Part shown: piece by piece, positions 9,749-18,941 of the stretch
Layout of the letters: each line of letters opens with the position of its first letter
Position numbering within the stretch: position 1 is the first letter of the stretch
NCBI RefSeq assembly: GCF_000406105.1
Contig: NZ_CM001974.1
Location: 2,221,385-2,260,417, forward strand
DNA from: Dickeya chrysanthemi NCPPB 402
GTDB taxonomy: Bacteria; Pseudomonadota; Gammaproteobacteria; Enterobacterales; Enterobacteriaceae
DNA length: 39,033 nt
Reading direction: 5' to 3'
Made by a program: the position numbers and the translations under genes
The notes under the pieces: generated by a model
The model's database searches: none
Told to the model about the DNA's origin: nothing
The model's input: only the letters and a program-made list of their open reading frames with translations

Positions 9749-9765
9749 TATGTACAAATCAGCTG
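9749..9765. promoter_or_regulatory. Candidate AraC half-site
   Basis: TATGTACAAATCAGCTG resembles the E. coli AraC half-site pattern TATGGA-N7-GCTA at 8 of 10 positions, read in one orientation. It lies 30 bp from the CRP candidate. A second half-site was not identified with confidence. Confidence 0.35.
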
Positions 9766-9970
9766 TAGTTTCTGAATGTGATTGTGCTCTCTCTTCGTGG
9801 TGAAAATACCCGCTACAAATTACGCGTCTAAAGGAAAACGGAGAAGAGAATCAAAATAACCCTTTGTTTTTTCATTGTTCCAGAAAACAACATCTTACTG
9901 AGAGCGTTTACACGCGTGATGGCACCTCCGGTTGCCATCGTGTTAAAGATAACAATGAGCGGAGAAGACC

Positions 9971-10954
9971 ATGCATAAATTCACTAAGGTTTTGGCGGCG
10001 ATTGGGCTGGCTGCGGTTATGTCACAATCGGCTATCGCGGAAAATATGAAGCTGGGCTTTCTGGTCAAACAGCCGGAAGAGCCCTGGTTCCAGACCGAAT
10101 GGCGGTTTGCCGACAAAGCCGGTAAAGACCTGGGATTTGACGTTATCAAGATAGCCGTACCCGACGGCGAGAAAACCCTCAATGCTATCGACAGCCTGGC
10201 GGCCAGCGGCGCCAAAGGGTTTGTCATCTGTACCCCCGACCCGAAGCTGGGGTCGGCCATCGTTGCCAAGGCGCGCAGTTATAACCTGAAAGTGATCGCC
10301 GTGGATGACCAGTTCGTCAATGCTAAAGGGCAGCCGATGGACAGCGTGCCGCTGGTGATGATGGCCGCCACCAAAATTGGCGAGCGTCAGGGACAGGAAT
10401 TATGGAAAGAAATGCAGAAGCGCGGCTGGAAACTTCAGGAAACGGCGGTCATGGCGATCACCGCTAATGAGTTGGACACCGCTCGCCGTCGTACCTCCGG
10501 ATCGATAGATGCGCTGAAAGCCGCCGGATTCCCGGAAAAACAGATCTATCAGGTGCCGACCAAATCCAACGACATCCCCGGCGCATTTGATGCCGCCAAC
10601 TCGCTGCTGGTGCAGCACCCCAACGTGAAAAACTGGCTGGTGGTCGGCATGAACGACAATACCGTGCTGGGCGGCGTGCGTGCGACAGAAGGGCAAGGAT
10701 TCAAAGCGGCCAACGTGATCGGCATTGGCATCAACGGGGTGGATGCGGTCAGCGAATTGTCTAAAGCGCAGCCAACCGGCTTCTACGGTTCATTGCTACC
10801 CAGCCCAGACGTACACGGCTACAAGAGCATCCAGATGTTGCATGACTGGGTAACCAAAGGGGTAGAACCGCAGAAATTCACCGAAGTGACCGATGTGGTG
10901 CTGATTACCCGCGATAACTTTAAAACCGAACTGCAGAAGAAAGGCCTGATGTAA
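9971..10954 (+). CDS. araF: L-arabinose-binding periplasmic protein
   Basis: A 327-aa exported substrate-binding protein that delivers L-arabinose to the AraGH ABC importer. It has a signal peptide (residues 1-23, [20 protein letters not shown] then AIA|EN) and the type I periplasmic-binding fold. Conserved binding-site and hinge segments include [33 protein letters not shown] and [20 protein letters not shown]. The close resemblance to E. coli AraF excludes other sugar specificities with fair certainty. It is the first gene of araFGH-araC, and a hairpin separates it from araG. Confidence 0.98.
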   Translation: MHKFTKVLAAIGLAAVMSQSAIAENMKLGFLVKQPEEPWFQTEWRFADKAGKDLGFDVIKIAVPDGEKTLNAIDSLAASGAKGFVICTPDPKLGSAIVAKARSYNLKVIAVDDQFVNAKGQPMDSVPLVMMAATKIGERQGQELWKEMQKRGWKLQETAVMAITANELDTARRRTSGSIDALKAAGFPEKQIYQVPTKSNDIPGAFDAANSLLVQHPNVKNWLVVGMNDNTVLGGVRATEGQGFKAANVIGIGINGVDAVSELSKAQPTGFYGSLLPSPDVHGYKSIQMLHDWVTKGVEPQKFTEVTDVVLITRDNFKTELQKKGLM

Positions 10955-10962
10955 TGACCCTG

Positions 10963-10987
10963 GTCCGCCTGAGAGTGTCGGGCGGGC
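10963..10987 (+). other. Intercistronic hairpin between araF and araG
   Basis: GTCCGCC (10963-10969) pairs with GGCGGGC (10981-10987), one G-U pair, 11-nt loop, beginning 8 nt after the araF stop. No U-tract follows. Such hairpins behind binding-protein genes commonly stabilise the upstream mRNA so that binding protein exceeds transporter; that role is inferred here. Confidence 0.5.
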
Positions 10988-11039
10988 AGGACACTGGCGC
11001 GCCGTCACGCCGACGGTGCCGCCCATTGAGGATGCTGAA

Positions 11040-12563
11040 ATGACCGTACAGTCACCTTATTTATCTTTCCGGGGGATCGGCAAGGTTTTTCCCGGCGTCA
11101 AAGCCCTGGACGACATCAGTTTTGACTGCCATGCCGGACAAATCCATGCATTGATGGGGGAAAACGGCGCGGGCAAATCCACCTTGCTGAAAATTTTGAG
11201 CGGCAATTACACGCCGTCGCAGGGAGAAATTCAGATCAAAGGCCAGCCGGTGCGCTTCGCCAATACGATGGACGCGCTGAATGCCGGTGTGGCGATCATC
11301 TATCAGGAATTGCATCTGGTGCCGGAAATGACGGTAGCGGAAAACATCTATCTGGGACAACTGCCGCACAAGGGCGGGCTGGTAAACCGGTCGCTGCTGC
11401 GTTATGAAGCCGGTTTGCAATTACAGCATCTCGGGCTGGATATCGACCCGGACACCCCGCTGAAATATCTGTCCATCGGGCAGTGGCAGATGGTGGAAAT
11501 CGCCAAGGCGCTGGCGCGTAACGCCAAGATTATCGCCTTTGACGAGCCGACCAGCTCGCTGTCGGCGCGGGAAATCGAACAGCTGTTTCGGGTGATTCGC
11601 GAGTTGCGCAGCGAAGGTCGGGTGATTTTGTATGTGTCGCACCGTATGGAGGAAATCTTTGCGCTGAGCGATGCCATCACCGTGTTCAAAGACGGGCGCT
11701 ACGTGAAAACCTTTAGCGACATGCAGCAGGTTGACCACGCTCAGTTGGTTCAGGCGATGGTGGGGCGCAATCTGGGCGATATTTACGGCTATCAGCCACG
11801 CCCTCACGGCGAGCCGCGGCTGGAACTGCATGAGGTGAAAGCGGTGGGCGTGAAATCGCCGATTTCATTATCCGTACGCAGCGGTGAAATCGTCGGCCTG
11901 TTTGGGCTGGTGGGCGCCGGACGCAGTGAGCTGATGAAAGCGCTGTTCGGCGCTACCGGGATTACCGGCGGCGAGGTGCGGCTGGACGGTCAGCCATTAC
12001 ACGCCAGAACGCCTGGCGATGCTATCCGCCGCGGCTTGATGTTGTGCCCGGAAGATCGCAAAGCCGACGGCATCATTCCGGTGCATTCGGTGCGGGACAA
12101 CATCAACATCAGCGCCCGTCGCAAGCATATTAAAAACGGTTTCATCATCAATGACGCCTGGGAGGAGGAAAATGCCGATCATCACATTCAGGCGCTGAAT
12201 ATCAAAACGCCGTCGCCGACGCAGCTGATCATGAACCTGTCCGGCGGTAATCAACAGAAGGCGATCCTTGGCCGTTGGCTGTCGGAGGACATGAAAGTGA
12301 TCATGCTGGATGAACCGACCCGCGGCATTGACGTCGGCGCCAAGCATGAAATCTATCACGTGATCTACGAACTGGCCCGTCAGGGCATTGCCGTGCTATT
12401 TGCCTCCAGCGACTTGCCTGAAGTGCTGGGACTGGCGGATCGCATCGTGGTGATGCGCGAGGGCGCCATTTCCGGCGAACTGCTGCACGATGAAGCCAGT
12501 GAACAGCACGTCCTGAGTCTGGCGATGTTGAAAACGACTGCTACTGAACCCGCGGTTGCCTGA
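11040..12563 (+). CDS. araG: L-arabinose ABC transporter, duplicated ATPase
   Basis: A 507-aa cytoplasmic ATPase with two fused ABC domains, powering arabinose import with AraH. Domain 1 has Walker [10 protein letters not shown] (residues 40-48), signature LSIGQWQ and Walker [12 protein letters not shown]. Domain 2 has the degenerate P-loop GLVGAGRSE, a canonical signature LSGGNQQK and Walker [13 protein letters not shown]. This asymmetry is normal for the sugar (CUT2) class. The ATG at 11040 was chosen because it gives [20 protein letters not shown], aligning with AraG; the frame is open slightly further upstream. araH follows after 17 bp. Confidence 0.97.
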   Translation: MTVQSPYLSFRGIGKVFPGVKALDDISFDCHAGQIHALMGENGAGKSTLLKILSGNYTPSQGEIQIKGQPVRFANTMDALNAGVAIIYQELHLVPEMTVAENIYLGQLPHKGGLVNRSLLRYEAGLQLQHLGLDIDPDTPLKYLSIGQWQMVEIAKALARNAKIIAFDEPTSSLSAREIEQLFRVIRELRSEGRVILYVSHRMEEIFALSDAITVFKDGRYVKTFSDMQQVDHAQLVQAMVGRNLGDIYGYQPRPHGEPRLELHEVKAVGVKSPISLSVRSGEIVGLFGLVGAGRSELMKALFGATGITGGEVRLDGQPLHARTPGDAIRRGLMLCPEDRKADGIIPVHSVRDNINISARRKHIKNGFIINDAWEEENADHHIQALNIKTPSPTQLIMNLSGGNQQKAILGRWLSEDMKVIMLDEPTRGIDVGAKHEIYHVIYELARQGIAVLFASSDLPEVLGLADRIVVMREGAISGELLHDEASEQHVLSLAMLKTTATEPAVA

Positions 12564-12580
12564 CCGCCAAGGAGTTGATG

Positions 12581-13567
12581 ATGTCTACGGTTAGTTCCCC
12601 TTCCCACGCCGGCAAATCTCATGGCTTTAGCCTGTCCCGCATTTGGGATAATTACGGCATGTTGGTGGTGTTTGCCGCCCTGTTTCTGGCTTGTGCGTTG
12701 TTCGTGCCGAATTTCGCTACCTTCGTCAACATGAAAGGGTTGGGCCTGGCAATCTCCATGTCGGGCATGGTGGCGTGCGGCATGCTGTTTTGCCTTGCTT
12801 CCGGCGATTTTGACTTGTCGGTCGCGTCGGTGATTGCCTGCGCCGGTGTCACCACCGCGGTAGTGATCAACCTCAGTGAAAGTTTGTGGTTGGGCGTCGG
12901 CGCCGGGCTGTTGCTGGGGGTGGCGTTCGGTTTGCTCAACGGGTTTGTCATCGCGCAACTGAAAATCAACGCGCTGATCACCACACTGGCGACCATGCAG
13001 ATTGTGCGTGGGCTGGCGTACATCATCTCCGACGGCAAGGCGGTGGGTATCGAAGATGAGCGTTTCTTCACGTTGGGGTACGCCAACTGGCTGGGGTTGC
13101 CGGCGCCGATCTGGCTGACGGTCATTTGCATGGTGCTGTTCGGTTTACTGCTCAATAAAACCACCTTTGGGCGTAATACGCTGGCGATTGGCGGCAATGA
13201 AGAAGCGGCCCGGCTGGCCGGGGTACCGGTGGTTCGCACCAAAATCATTATTTTCGGCCTGTCCGGGCTGGTTTCCGCCGCCGCCGGCATCATTCTGGCG
13301 TCGCGTATGACCAGTGGCCAGCCGATGACGTCGATCGGCTATGAATTGATTGTGATTTCGGCGTGCGTACTGGGCGGTGTGTCACTGAAAGGCGGCATCG
13401 GCAAGATATCCTATGTCGTGGCTGGGGTGTTGATTCTGGGAACGGTGGAAAACGCCATGAACTTGCTGAATATTTCGCCCTTTGCTCAATATGTGGTGCG
13501 TGGTTTGATTCTGCTGGCGGCGGTGATTTTTGACCGCTACAAGCAACTGTCGAAGAAAACGGTGTGA
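12581..13567 (+). CDS. araH: L-arabinose ABC transporter permease
   Basis: A 328-aa CUT2-family inner-membrane permease with about 8-10 hydrophobic segments, forming the channel for AraF-delivered arabinose. It matches E. coli AraH (328 aa) closely, including GMVACGMLFCLASGDFDLSV, ALITTLATMQIVRGLAYIIS, the cytoplasmic coupling loop GGNEEAARLAGVPVVRTKI and the end VIFDRYKQ. Two tandem ATGs (12578, 12581) follow the SD AAGGA; 12581 has the better spacing and reproduces the E. coli length. The next gene, araC, begins 69 bp downstream on the same strand. Confidence 0.97.
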   Translation: MSTVSSPSHAGKSHGFSLSRIWDNYGMLVVFAALFLACALFVPNFATFVNMKGLGLAISMSGMVACGMLFCLASGDFDLSVASVIACAGVTTAVVINLSESLWLGVGAGLLLGVAFGLLNGFVIAQLKINALITTLATMQIVRGLAYIISDGKAVGIEDERFFTLGYANWLGLPAPIWLTVICMVLFGLLLNKTTFGRNTLAIGGNEEAARLAGVPVVRTKIIIFGLSGLVSAAAGIILASRMTSGQPMTSIGYELIVISACVLGGVSLKGGIGKISYVVAGVLILGTVENAMNLLNISPFAQYVVRGLILLAAVIFDRYKQLSKKTV

Positions 13568-13636
13568 TAACCGATGAGCGCCGGCCCTGAGCCGGCGCTA
13601 CCCATAACAGACGAGAATCTCTTTTCAGGAGGCCGC

Positions 13637-14587
13637 ATGTATCACCGTATGGCGCATGAGTCACAACCCAACCCGTTGCTGCCCGGTTATGCGTTTAACG
13701 CCTATCTGGTGGCCGGGTTGACGCCGATTCTGGCAGGTGGGCCGCTGGATTTCTTTATCGACCGTCCGGACGGCATGAAGGGGTACATCATCAACCTGAC
13801 CATCAAAGGCCAGGGCAAAGTGCTGGATGGCGACGATACGTTTTTCTGCAATCCCGGCGACCTGCTGCTATTTCCCCCCCGTTCGCGGCACTACTATGGA
13901 CGCGCTCCCAGCAGCGACTGTTGGTATCACCGCTGGGTCTATTTCCGGCCGCGGGCCTACTGGGCCGACTGGCTGGAATGGCACAGCAAAGGGTGCGACG
14001 TCGGGCGGCTGACGCTGTCCAGCACCGGGTTGTTGCAGGAGTTCGATAAACTGTTCGCCAATATTGAACAGACCCACCGTTCCGGCCGGCGTTTTGCCGA
14101 AGAGCTGGCGATGAACCTGCTGGAGCGCCTGCTGTTGCGCGCAATGGAGGAAGACCCGCAGAGCCCGCAACGGATTATGGACCCGCGGGTGATCGAAGCC
14201 TGTCAGTTTATTACCGGCAATCTGGCCGGTGAGCTGCGAATTGATGAGGTGGCGCGCCATGTGTGTTTGTCGCCGTCGCGGCTGGCGCATTTGTTTCGTG
14301 AGCAGGTAGGGGTGAATATCCTGCGCTGGCGCGAAGATCAACGGGTGATTCGCGCCAAATTGTTGTTGCAGACGACCCAGGAGTCGATCGCCGCCGTCGG
14401 GCGGGTGGTGGGCTATGACGATCAACTCTATTTTTCCCGCGTGTTCCGTAAACGGGTCGGCGTGAGCCCCAGCGATTTCCGCCGTCGCAACAGCGAAATC
14501 CATCATCCGGCGTTGGAAAGATCACTGGATGCCTCGGCCTGGCGGGGGGAACTGCTTGCATCACATCCGTGGATGGCAACGCCGTAA
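13637..14587 (+). CDS. araC: Arabinose operon regulatory protein AraC
   Basis: A 316-aa AraC-family regulator expected to repress and activate the ara promoters according to L-arabinose. The N-terminal cupin domain (about residues 15-180) has the arabinose-arm region and [18 protein letters not shown]. The C-terminal DNA-binding domain has two helix-turn-helix units ([20 protein letters not shown] and [20 protein letters not shown]) and ends with the family pattern [20 protein letters not shown] lies 4 nt before the chosen ATG. It is longer than E. coli AraC (292 aa) but near the reported size for Erwinia chrysanthemi AraC. It stands at the end of araFGH, not divergent from araB as in E. coli. 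Confidence 0.95.
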   Translation: MYHRMAHESQPNPLLPGYAFNAYLVAGLTPILAGGPLDFFIDRPDGMKGYIINLTIKGQGKVLDGDDTFFCNPGDLLLFPPRSRHYYGRAPSSDCWYHRWVYFRPRAYWADWLEWHSKGCDVGRLTLSSTGLLQEFDKLFANIEQTHRSGRRFAEELAMNLLERLLLRAMEEDPQSPQRIMDPRVIEACQFITGNLAGELRIDEVARHVCLSPSRLAHLFREQVGVNILRWREDQRVIRAKLLLQTTQESIAAVGRVVGYDDQLYFSRVFRKRVGVSPSDFRRRNSEIHHPALERSLDASAWRGELLASHPWMATP

Positions 14588-14602
14588 CGTTTCGTGACCA
14601 GT

Positions 14603-14625
14603 CGTGAGCGCCGTTGGCGTTCACG
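14603..14625 (+). terminator. Hairpin after araC
   Basis: CGTGAGCGCC (14603-14612) pairs with GGCGTTCACG (14616-14625), a 10-bp stem with one G-U pair and a 3-nt loop. It starts 16 nt after the araC stop. There is no U-tract, so termination strength is uncertain. Confidence 0.5.
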
Positions 14626-14650
14626 GCCGATATTGAACACGGAACCGTCC

Positions 14651-14680
14651 GATAATTATCATTTTCCCCAGTGCTATACT
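14651..14680 (+). promoter_or_regulatory. Predicted extended -10 promoter upstream of ydgJ
   Basis: TGCTATACT (14672-14680) is a TGn-extended -10. The palindrome GATAATTATC (14651-14660) sits where the -35 would be. The promoter lies about 98 nt before the ydgJ start, giving a moderate leader. Confidence 0.45.
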
Positions 14681-14777
14681 AGGCTGTGTTCCGCCAGCGG
14701 TATGTTGGTGCGGGATGCGGCCTAATTGCAACAGGACTACGGGTCTGATCTTCAGGTCCGCCAATGAGGGGAAATAT

Positions 14778-15827
14778 ATGACGGATACCATCCGTGTTGG
14801 TCTATTGGGTTATGGCTATGCCAGTAAGACGTTTCATGCGCCGTTAATTGCCGCCACGTCAGGCATGAAGCTGGCGGCCGTGTCCAGCAGTGATGCCGGG
14901 AAGGTTCAGGCGGACTGGCCCTCGATGCGAGTCGAACAGGAGCCGCAGGCATTATTCAATGATCCCGATATCGATTTGATTGTTATTCCCACGCCCAATG
15001 ACACCCATTTCCCGCTGGCCCGTCAGGCATTGATGGCGGGTAAACATGTGGTGGTGGATAAACCGTTCACCGTGACACTGTCACAGGCGCGTGAGTTGCG
15101 TCAACAGGCGGAGCACGTGGGTAAGCTGCTTTCCGTATTTCACAACCGGCGCTGGGACAGCGATTTTTTGACGTTGAAACATTTGCTGAAAACCGGGGCG
15201 CTGGGCGATGTGGTGTACATGGAGTCGCACTTTGATCGCTATCGGCCGGCAATCCGTCAGCGCTGGCGCGAAGACGGCGGCGAAGGGAGCGGTATTTGGT
15301 ACGATCTGGCGCCGCATTTGATTGATCAGGTGCTGCAACTGTTTGGTTTGCCGGTGGCGATTCAGGCCGATCTGGCGCAATTGCGCCCCGGGAGTAAAGC
15401 CACGGATTATTTCCATGCCACTTTGATTTATCCCCAACGGCGTATTGTGGTGCATGGCACTATGCTGGCGGCAGCGGAAAGCGCTCGTTATATCATTCAT
15501 GGTACTCAAGGCAGCTACGTGAAATTCGGCCTCGACCCGCAGGAAGATCAGTTAAAAGCAGGTGAAAAACCCGAGGATCACGACGACTGGGGGCAGGACA
15601 ACCGCGATGGCGTGCTGACATTGCATCGCGATGGCGTACTGGCGGCGCAAACGGTGCCGACGATTCCCGGCCACTATCCTGCTTACTATGCCGGTATTCG
15701 AGATGCCTTACTAGGAAAAGGCGATAACCCGGTTCCCGTTGAGCAGGCCATCAATGTCATGGAACTGGTTGAACTGGGACTGACCTCACATGAACAGAAA
15801 AAAGCGATGACGTTGAGAAACAGTTAG
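14778..15827 (+). CDS. ydgJ: Gfo/Idh/MocA-family oxidoreductase YdgJ
   Basis: A 349-aa NAD(P)-dependent dehydrogenase of unknown physiological substrate. The N-terminal Rossmann fold has RVGLLGYGYASKTFHAPLIA. Next come LIVIPTPNDTHFPLA and the family motif GKHVVVDKPFTVT, whose Lys is the usual catalytic residue. The C-terminal alpha/beta domain has SVFHNRRWDSDFLTLK and WYDLAPHLIDQ. Sequence and length follow E. coli YdgJ along the whole protein. The ATG at 14778 has AGGGG about 8 nt upstream and aligns with the E. coli N-terminus. In E. coli ydgJ also neighbours add, so this is conserved context. Confidence 0.95.
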   Translation: MTDTIRVGLLGYGYASKTFHAPLIAATSGMKLAAVSSSDAGKVQADWPSMRVEQEPQALFNDPDIDLIVIPTPNDTHFPLARQALMAGKHVVVDKPFTVTLSQARELRQQAEHVGKLLSVFHNRRWDSDFLTLKHLLKTGALGDVVYMESHFDRYRPAIRQRWREDGGEGSGIWYDLAPHLIDQVLQLFGLPVAIQADLAQLRPGSKATDYFHATLIYPQRRIVVHGTMLAAAESARYIIHGTQGSYVKFGLDPQEDQLKAGEKPEDHDDWGQDNRDGVLTLHRDGVLAAQTVPTIPGHYPAYYAGIRDALLGKGDNPVPVEQAINVMELVELGLTSHEQKKAMTLRNS

Positions 15828-15858
15828 CCTGCCAGGTATTCATGATTTGTGACGGAAA

Positions 15859-15898
15859 ACCCATAATGCGAGACAGGTTTCAGCCTTGCATTATGGGT
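15859..15898 (+). terminator. Perfect 11-bp hairpin after ydgJ
   Basis: ACCCATAATGC (15859-15869) pairs exactly with GCATTATGGGT (15888-15898) around an 18-nt loop, followed by GTTTATT. It probably ends or protects the ydgJ transcript. Confidence 0.6.
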
Positions 15899-15929
15899 GT
15901 TTATTGCTGATAGTAGGGCATTGTTTAAG

Positions 15930-15959
15930 CAGGCGATCTTAGGATCGCCTGTATTTTTT
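15930..15959 (+). terminator. Strong rho-independent terminator immediately before yfeH
   Basis: CAGGCGATC (15930-15938) and GATCGCCTG (15943-15951) form a perfect 9-bp stem with a 4-nt loop, then TATTTTTT. It ends only 23 nt before the yfeH start codon. It may simply terminate ydgJ, or act as an attenuator in the yfeH leader. Confidence 0.85.
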
Positions 15960-15982
15960 ATGTCTGAGGATGCAAACACGCT

Positions 15983-16984
15983 ATGGCATGGTTACAACGC
16001 TTGAAAATTGACAAATTTTTGCTGGTTTTGATTGCGGTCGTTATCACCGCGTCTATTTTCCCGTGTGAGGGCGCGACCAAGGTTTTCTTCGAAAATCTGA
16101 CCAATGCGGCCATCGCACTGCTGTTTTTCATGCATGGCGCCAAATTATCCCGTGAAGCCATTACCGCCGGGATGGGCCACTGGCGGCTGCATCTGGTGGT
16201 GTTTGCCAGTACCTTTATTCTGTTCCCGTTACTGGGGCTCGGCATGGCGTTCCTCTCTCCGCAGATATTAACACCGGGGTTGTACCTCGGTTTCCTGTAT
16301 TTGTGCGCGCTGCCGGCCACCGTACAATCGGCGATTGCGTTTACGTCGATGGCGCGCGGCAACGTCGCGGCGGCTATCTGTAGCGCATCGGCCTCCAGCA
16401 TTTTGGGGGTATTCCTGTCGCCGGTACTGGTCGGATTGCTAATGCATACCCAGGGAGGGCAAACTGATACGCTGCATGCAATCGGTTCGATTATCATGCA
16501 GTTGATGGTGCCGTTCGTTATCGGTCATCTGTCTCGTCCACTGATTGGTGGTTGGGTTGACCGCCATCGTAAACTGATCAATATCACTGACCGGTCATCA
16601 ATTCTTTTAGTGGTGTATGTGGCGTTTAGTGAGGCGGTGGTACAGGGCATCTGGCACCAGATTAATGGCTGGTCGCTGTTGGCGGTGGTGGTGTGTTCGT
16701 TGGTGCTGCTGGGAATTGTGCTGGTGTGCACCACGCTGGCGGCGCGTAAACTGGGATTCAGTACCCCGGATGAAATCACCATCGTTTTCTGTGGATCAAA
16801 AAAGAGTCTGGCGAACGGTATACCAATGGCTAATGTGCTGTTTCCTGCGGCGGCCGTCGGTGCAATGGTGTTACCGCTGATGATTTTCCACCAGATTCAG
16901 TTGATGGTATGCGCGACGCTGGCACAGCGGTATGCGAAGCGCACCGCACCGTTGGGCGATTCAGCAACGGCGACCGAAAAGTAA
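15983..16984 (+). CDS. yfeH: Bile acid:sodium symporter-family transporter YfeH
   Basis: A 333-aa inner-membrane protein of the SBF-like family (YfeH type), with about nine or ten hydrophobic segments. Substrate unknown; in this family sodium-coupled uptake of organic anions is typical. It aligns with E. coli YfeH along its length: NLTNAAIALLFFMHGAKLSREAI, ALPATVQSAIAFTSMARGNVAAAICSASASS and DEITIVFCGSKKSLANGIPM. The ATG has GAGGA about 13 nt upstream, a long spacing. A terminator ends 23 nt upstream, so its promoter must overlap the hairpins, or the gene depends on read-through. Confidence 0.93.
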   Translation: MAWLQRLKIDKFLLVLIAVVITASIFPCEGATKVFFENLTNAAIALLFFMHGAKLSREAITAGMGHWRLHLVVFASTFILFPLLGLGMAFLSPQILTPGLYLGFLYLCALPATVQSAIAFTSMARGNVAAAICSASASSILGVFLSPVLVGLLMHTQGGQTDTLHAIGSIIMQLMVPFVIGHLSRPLIGGWVDRHRKLINITDRSSILLVVYVAFSEAVVQGIWHQINGWSLLAVVVCSLVLLGIVLVCTTLAARKLGFSTPDEITIVFCGSKKSLANGIPMANVLFPAAAVGAMVLPLMIFHQIQLMVCATLAQRYAKRTAPLGDSATATEK

Positions 16985-17020
16985 TTGATAAGTCACGTAA
17001 TTAAGTGGTCATTCCATTGA

Positions 17021-17047
17021 AAGTAACTATTGAATGGATAGTTACTT
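17021..17047 (+). terminator. Inverted repeat after yfeH
   Basis: AAGTAACTAT (17021-17030) pairs perfectly with ATAGTTACTT (17038-17047) around a 7-nt loop. The stem is A/T-rich and no clear U-tract follows. It could be a weak terminator or an operator for the next gene. Confidence 0.45.
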
Positions 17048-17160
17048 TATGGGATAGTCAACAAAGTAAATCTTTATTATAGTGGACGCCTGTGAGGCGG
17101 GTTTGTGCGGCTCACAGATACAAGGATATTTAAATTAATCGTTATTTATGAGGGACATAC

Positions 17161-17619
17161 ATGTATAAAAAAGTTTTGCTTTCGCTGAGTTTGCTCAGTG
17201 CTGTCGCCACCTCCCAGGCTTATGCCGCCAATACCGAAACCTGTGTCAAGACTGACGAGAAAGCTATCGCCAGTTTGTTTGATCGCTGGAATGCATCGCT
17301 GCAGACCGGTGATGCCAAGAAAGTTAACGCCAATTATGCCGCCGATGCAGTATTACTGCCGACACTGTCTGGAAAAATTCGAACAACAGATGCTGAGCGT
17401 ATTGATTACTTTGAGCATTTCTTACCGAAAAAACCTGTTGGTAAAATTGATAACCGCGTTATCAAAATTGGTTGTAACGAAGCATTGGATATCGGTAACT
17501 ACACCTTTACCTTCGGCGATAAGTCACAGGCTAAAGCGCGTTACACCTATACCTATGGCTACAAAGATGGCAAATGGTTGATTACCAGCCATCACTCGTC
17601 TGTACAGCCGCAGGACTGA
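17161..17619 (+). CDS. Exported NTF2-like (SgcJ/EcaC, SnoaL-type) small protein
   Basis: A 152-aa protein with a clear signal peptide (MYKKVLLSLSLLSAVATSQA, cleavage after AYA), so periplasmic or secreted. The mature part has the SgcJ/EcaC-type NTF2-like layout: an N-terminal helix (AIASLFDRWNASLQTGD), NANYAADAVLLPTLSGKIRTT, then beta-strands ending YGYKDGKWLITSHHSS. The fold is shared by enzymes and binding proteins, so no reaction can be assigned. Two Cys (C27 and C104, precursor numbering) could form a disulfide. It appears monocistronic, with a strong terminator behind it. Function is not known to me. Confidence 0.85.
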   Translation: MYKKVLLSLSLLSAVATSQAYAANTETCVKTDEKAIASLFDRWNASLQTGDAKKVNANYAADAVLLPTLSGKIRTTDAERIDYFEHFLPKKPVGKIDNRVIKIGCNEALDIGNYTFTFGDKSQAKARYTYTYGYKDGKWLITSHHSSVQPQD

Positions 17620-17660
17620 TTATACCGGGATAGCGTACGATAACGCTGTCTGTGTGTGAA

Positions 17661-17691
17661 AAAGCGGATACCTCAGGTATCCGCTTTTTTT
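17661..17691 (+). terminator. Strong rho-independent terminator
   Basis: AAAGCGGATACC (17661-17672) pairs with GGTATCCGCTTT (17676-17687) around a 3-nt TCA loop, then more T residues. It lies between the convergent NTF2-like gene and add. On the minus strand the A run becomes a T-tract too, so it can serve both. Confidence 0.92.
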
Positions 17692-17725
17692 ATCGGCAAA
17701 CCGTGAACCGATTCGCCGCTATGAA

Positions 17726-18739
17726 TCAGGCTTGCCGTTGCAGGGCGCGTTGACGCAATCTCTGTTTTTCCTGCTCGGAGATAAATGCAATACGCAGTCC
17801 GTTCTCCTGTGCCTGGCGGATATCCTCCGGCGACAAGCCGGCTTCTGGTGCGGCGATTTCATATTCATGACGGATGTCGATGCCCTGAACCGCCGGATCA
17901 TCGGTATTGATCGTGGCCGGAATGCCGTGGTGCAGAAAATGTACCAGCGGGTGTTCGTTCATCGCTTTTACCGTGCTGGTTTGCAGGTTAGACGTCAGGC
18001 AGGATTCAATACCAATCTGGTGCTCGGCCATATATTCCATCAGCGCGCTGTCGACGATGGCGGCGACGCCATGACCGATACGCTCGGCTCCCAGTTGTTG
18101 TATTGCCTGCCAGATGCTTTCCGGCCCGGCGGCTTCGCCGGCATGGACGGTGATACGCCAACCAGCATCGCGAGCGCGGGTAAAATGGGGCGAGAATAAC
18201 TCACCGGGAAACCCGAGTTCATCACCGGCCAGATCGATGGCGACAATGCCGTCTTTGTGCGCCAGCAGCGCTTCCAGTTCTTGCTCGCAGGCATGGCTGC
18301 CGAAGGTGCGGCTCATGATGCCAATCAGACGCACCATGACGCGGTGGTCATAATCACGGCAAGCCGTAGTGATACCGTCGATCACCGCGTCTACCACACC
18401 TTCCAGCGGCAATTGATGGCAACGGGCCATGTAGTAGGGAGAAAAGCGCAGTTCGGTGTAATCAAGACCGGCACGGATAGCATCCTCCACATTTTCGTAA
18501 GCGACTCGACGGCAGGCGTCCAGCGATCCTAATACAGCGACACCCCAGTCCAGTTTTTGCAGGAAGCTGATCAAATCGGGTTCGCTATCGACTATCTGAA
18601 CGTGAGGAAGCAGGGAGGCCAGGTCATGGCCGGGCAACTCGATATTGAACTGACGGCCCAAATCAAGGATGGTCTGTGGGCGGATATTACCATCAAGATG
18701 GCGATGGATATCCGTCAATGGAATGTACGGATCAATCAT
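17726..18739 (-). CDS. add: Adenosine deaminase
   Basis: A 337-aa zinc enzyme deaminating adenosine and deoxyadenosine to inosine and deoxyinosine in purine salvage. Metal and catalytic residues are in place: H12 and H14 in [10 protein letters not shown]199 and E202 in TVHAGEA, D280-D281 in TINTDDP, plus [12 protein letters not shown]. Full-length identity pattern and size match E. coli Add (333 aa). It is convergent with the preceding gene, and starts 202 bp from the eamA-type gene behind it. No Shine-Dalgarno of note precedes the ATG. Synteny with ydgJ is as in E. coli. Confidence 0.98.
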   Translation of the reverse strand: MIDPYIPLTDIHRHLDGNIRPQTILDLGRQFNIELPGHDLASLLPHVQIVDSEPDLISFLQKLDWGVAVLGSLDACRRVAYENVEDAIRAGLDYTELRFSPYYMARCHQLPLEGVVDAVIDGITTACRDYDHRVMVRLIGIMSRTFGSHACEQELEALLAHKDGIVAIDLAGDELGFPGELFSPHFTRARDAGWRITVHAGEAAGPESIWQAIQQLGAERIGHGVAAIVDSALMEYMAEHQIGIESCLTSNLQTSTVKAMNEHPLVHFLHHGIPATINTDDPAVQGIDIRHEYEIAAPEAGLSPEDIRQAQENGLRIAFISEQEKQRLRQRALQRQA

Positions 18740-18941
18740 GTTTTAGTTTTACTCGTTTTTTATAAAAAAATCCATCAGCAGGCGATATTCCTCATGACAC
18801 TGGCGTTAGCGGCTCCGCACCATGAGGGACAGGGTCTGATAATTCGGTATGCAGTATAAGAATAAAGGTACGTATATTTCTATTGATAAAAAGAAATTTT
18901 CGCATATCGACGAGGCGCTGGCGTCAGCCTATTTCGGGCGG

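Larger units (their letters stand above)
9589..9970. promoter_or_regulatory. Divergent araBA / araFGHC control region
   Basis: This 382-bp spacer has no gene. It separates the oppositely transcribed araBA and araFGHC units, so it should hold both promoters plus CRP and AraC sites; candidates are listed separately. A hairpin lies in the araF leader: GATGGCA (9918-9924) pairs with TGCCATC (9933-9939), flanked by ACACG and GTGT that can extend it. GGAG precedes araF by about 8 nt. Confidence 0.75.

Noticed and set aside
12380..12958. 192-codon minus-strand frame over the araG/araH junction
   Set aside because: Antisense to two well-supported genes; His/Gln-rich composition of an antisense shadow.
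14651..14669. Fur box in the ydgJ promoter
   Set aside because: GATAATTATC is palindromic, but only about 11 of 19 positions match the Fur consensus; not enough to claim.
15960..16004. 14-codon peptide gene before yfeH
   Set aside because: It starts inside the terminator's T-tract edge with no ribosome site; kept only as an observation in findings.
18740..18941. Adenine riboswitch or other leader RNA upstream of add
   Set aside because: Vibrio add has an adenine riboswitch, but no purine-riboswitch core or paired arms were seen here.
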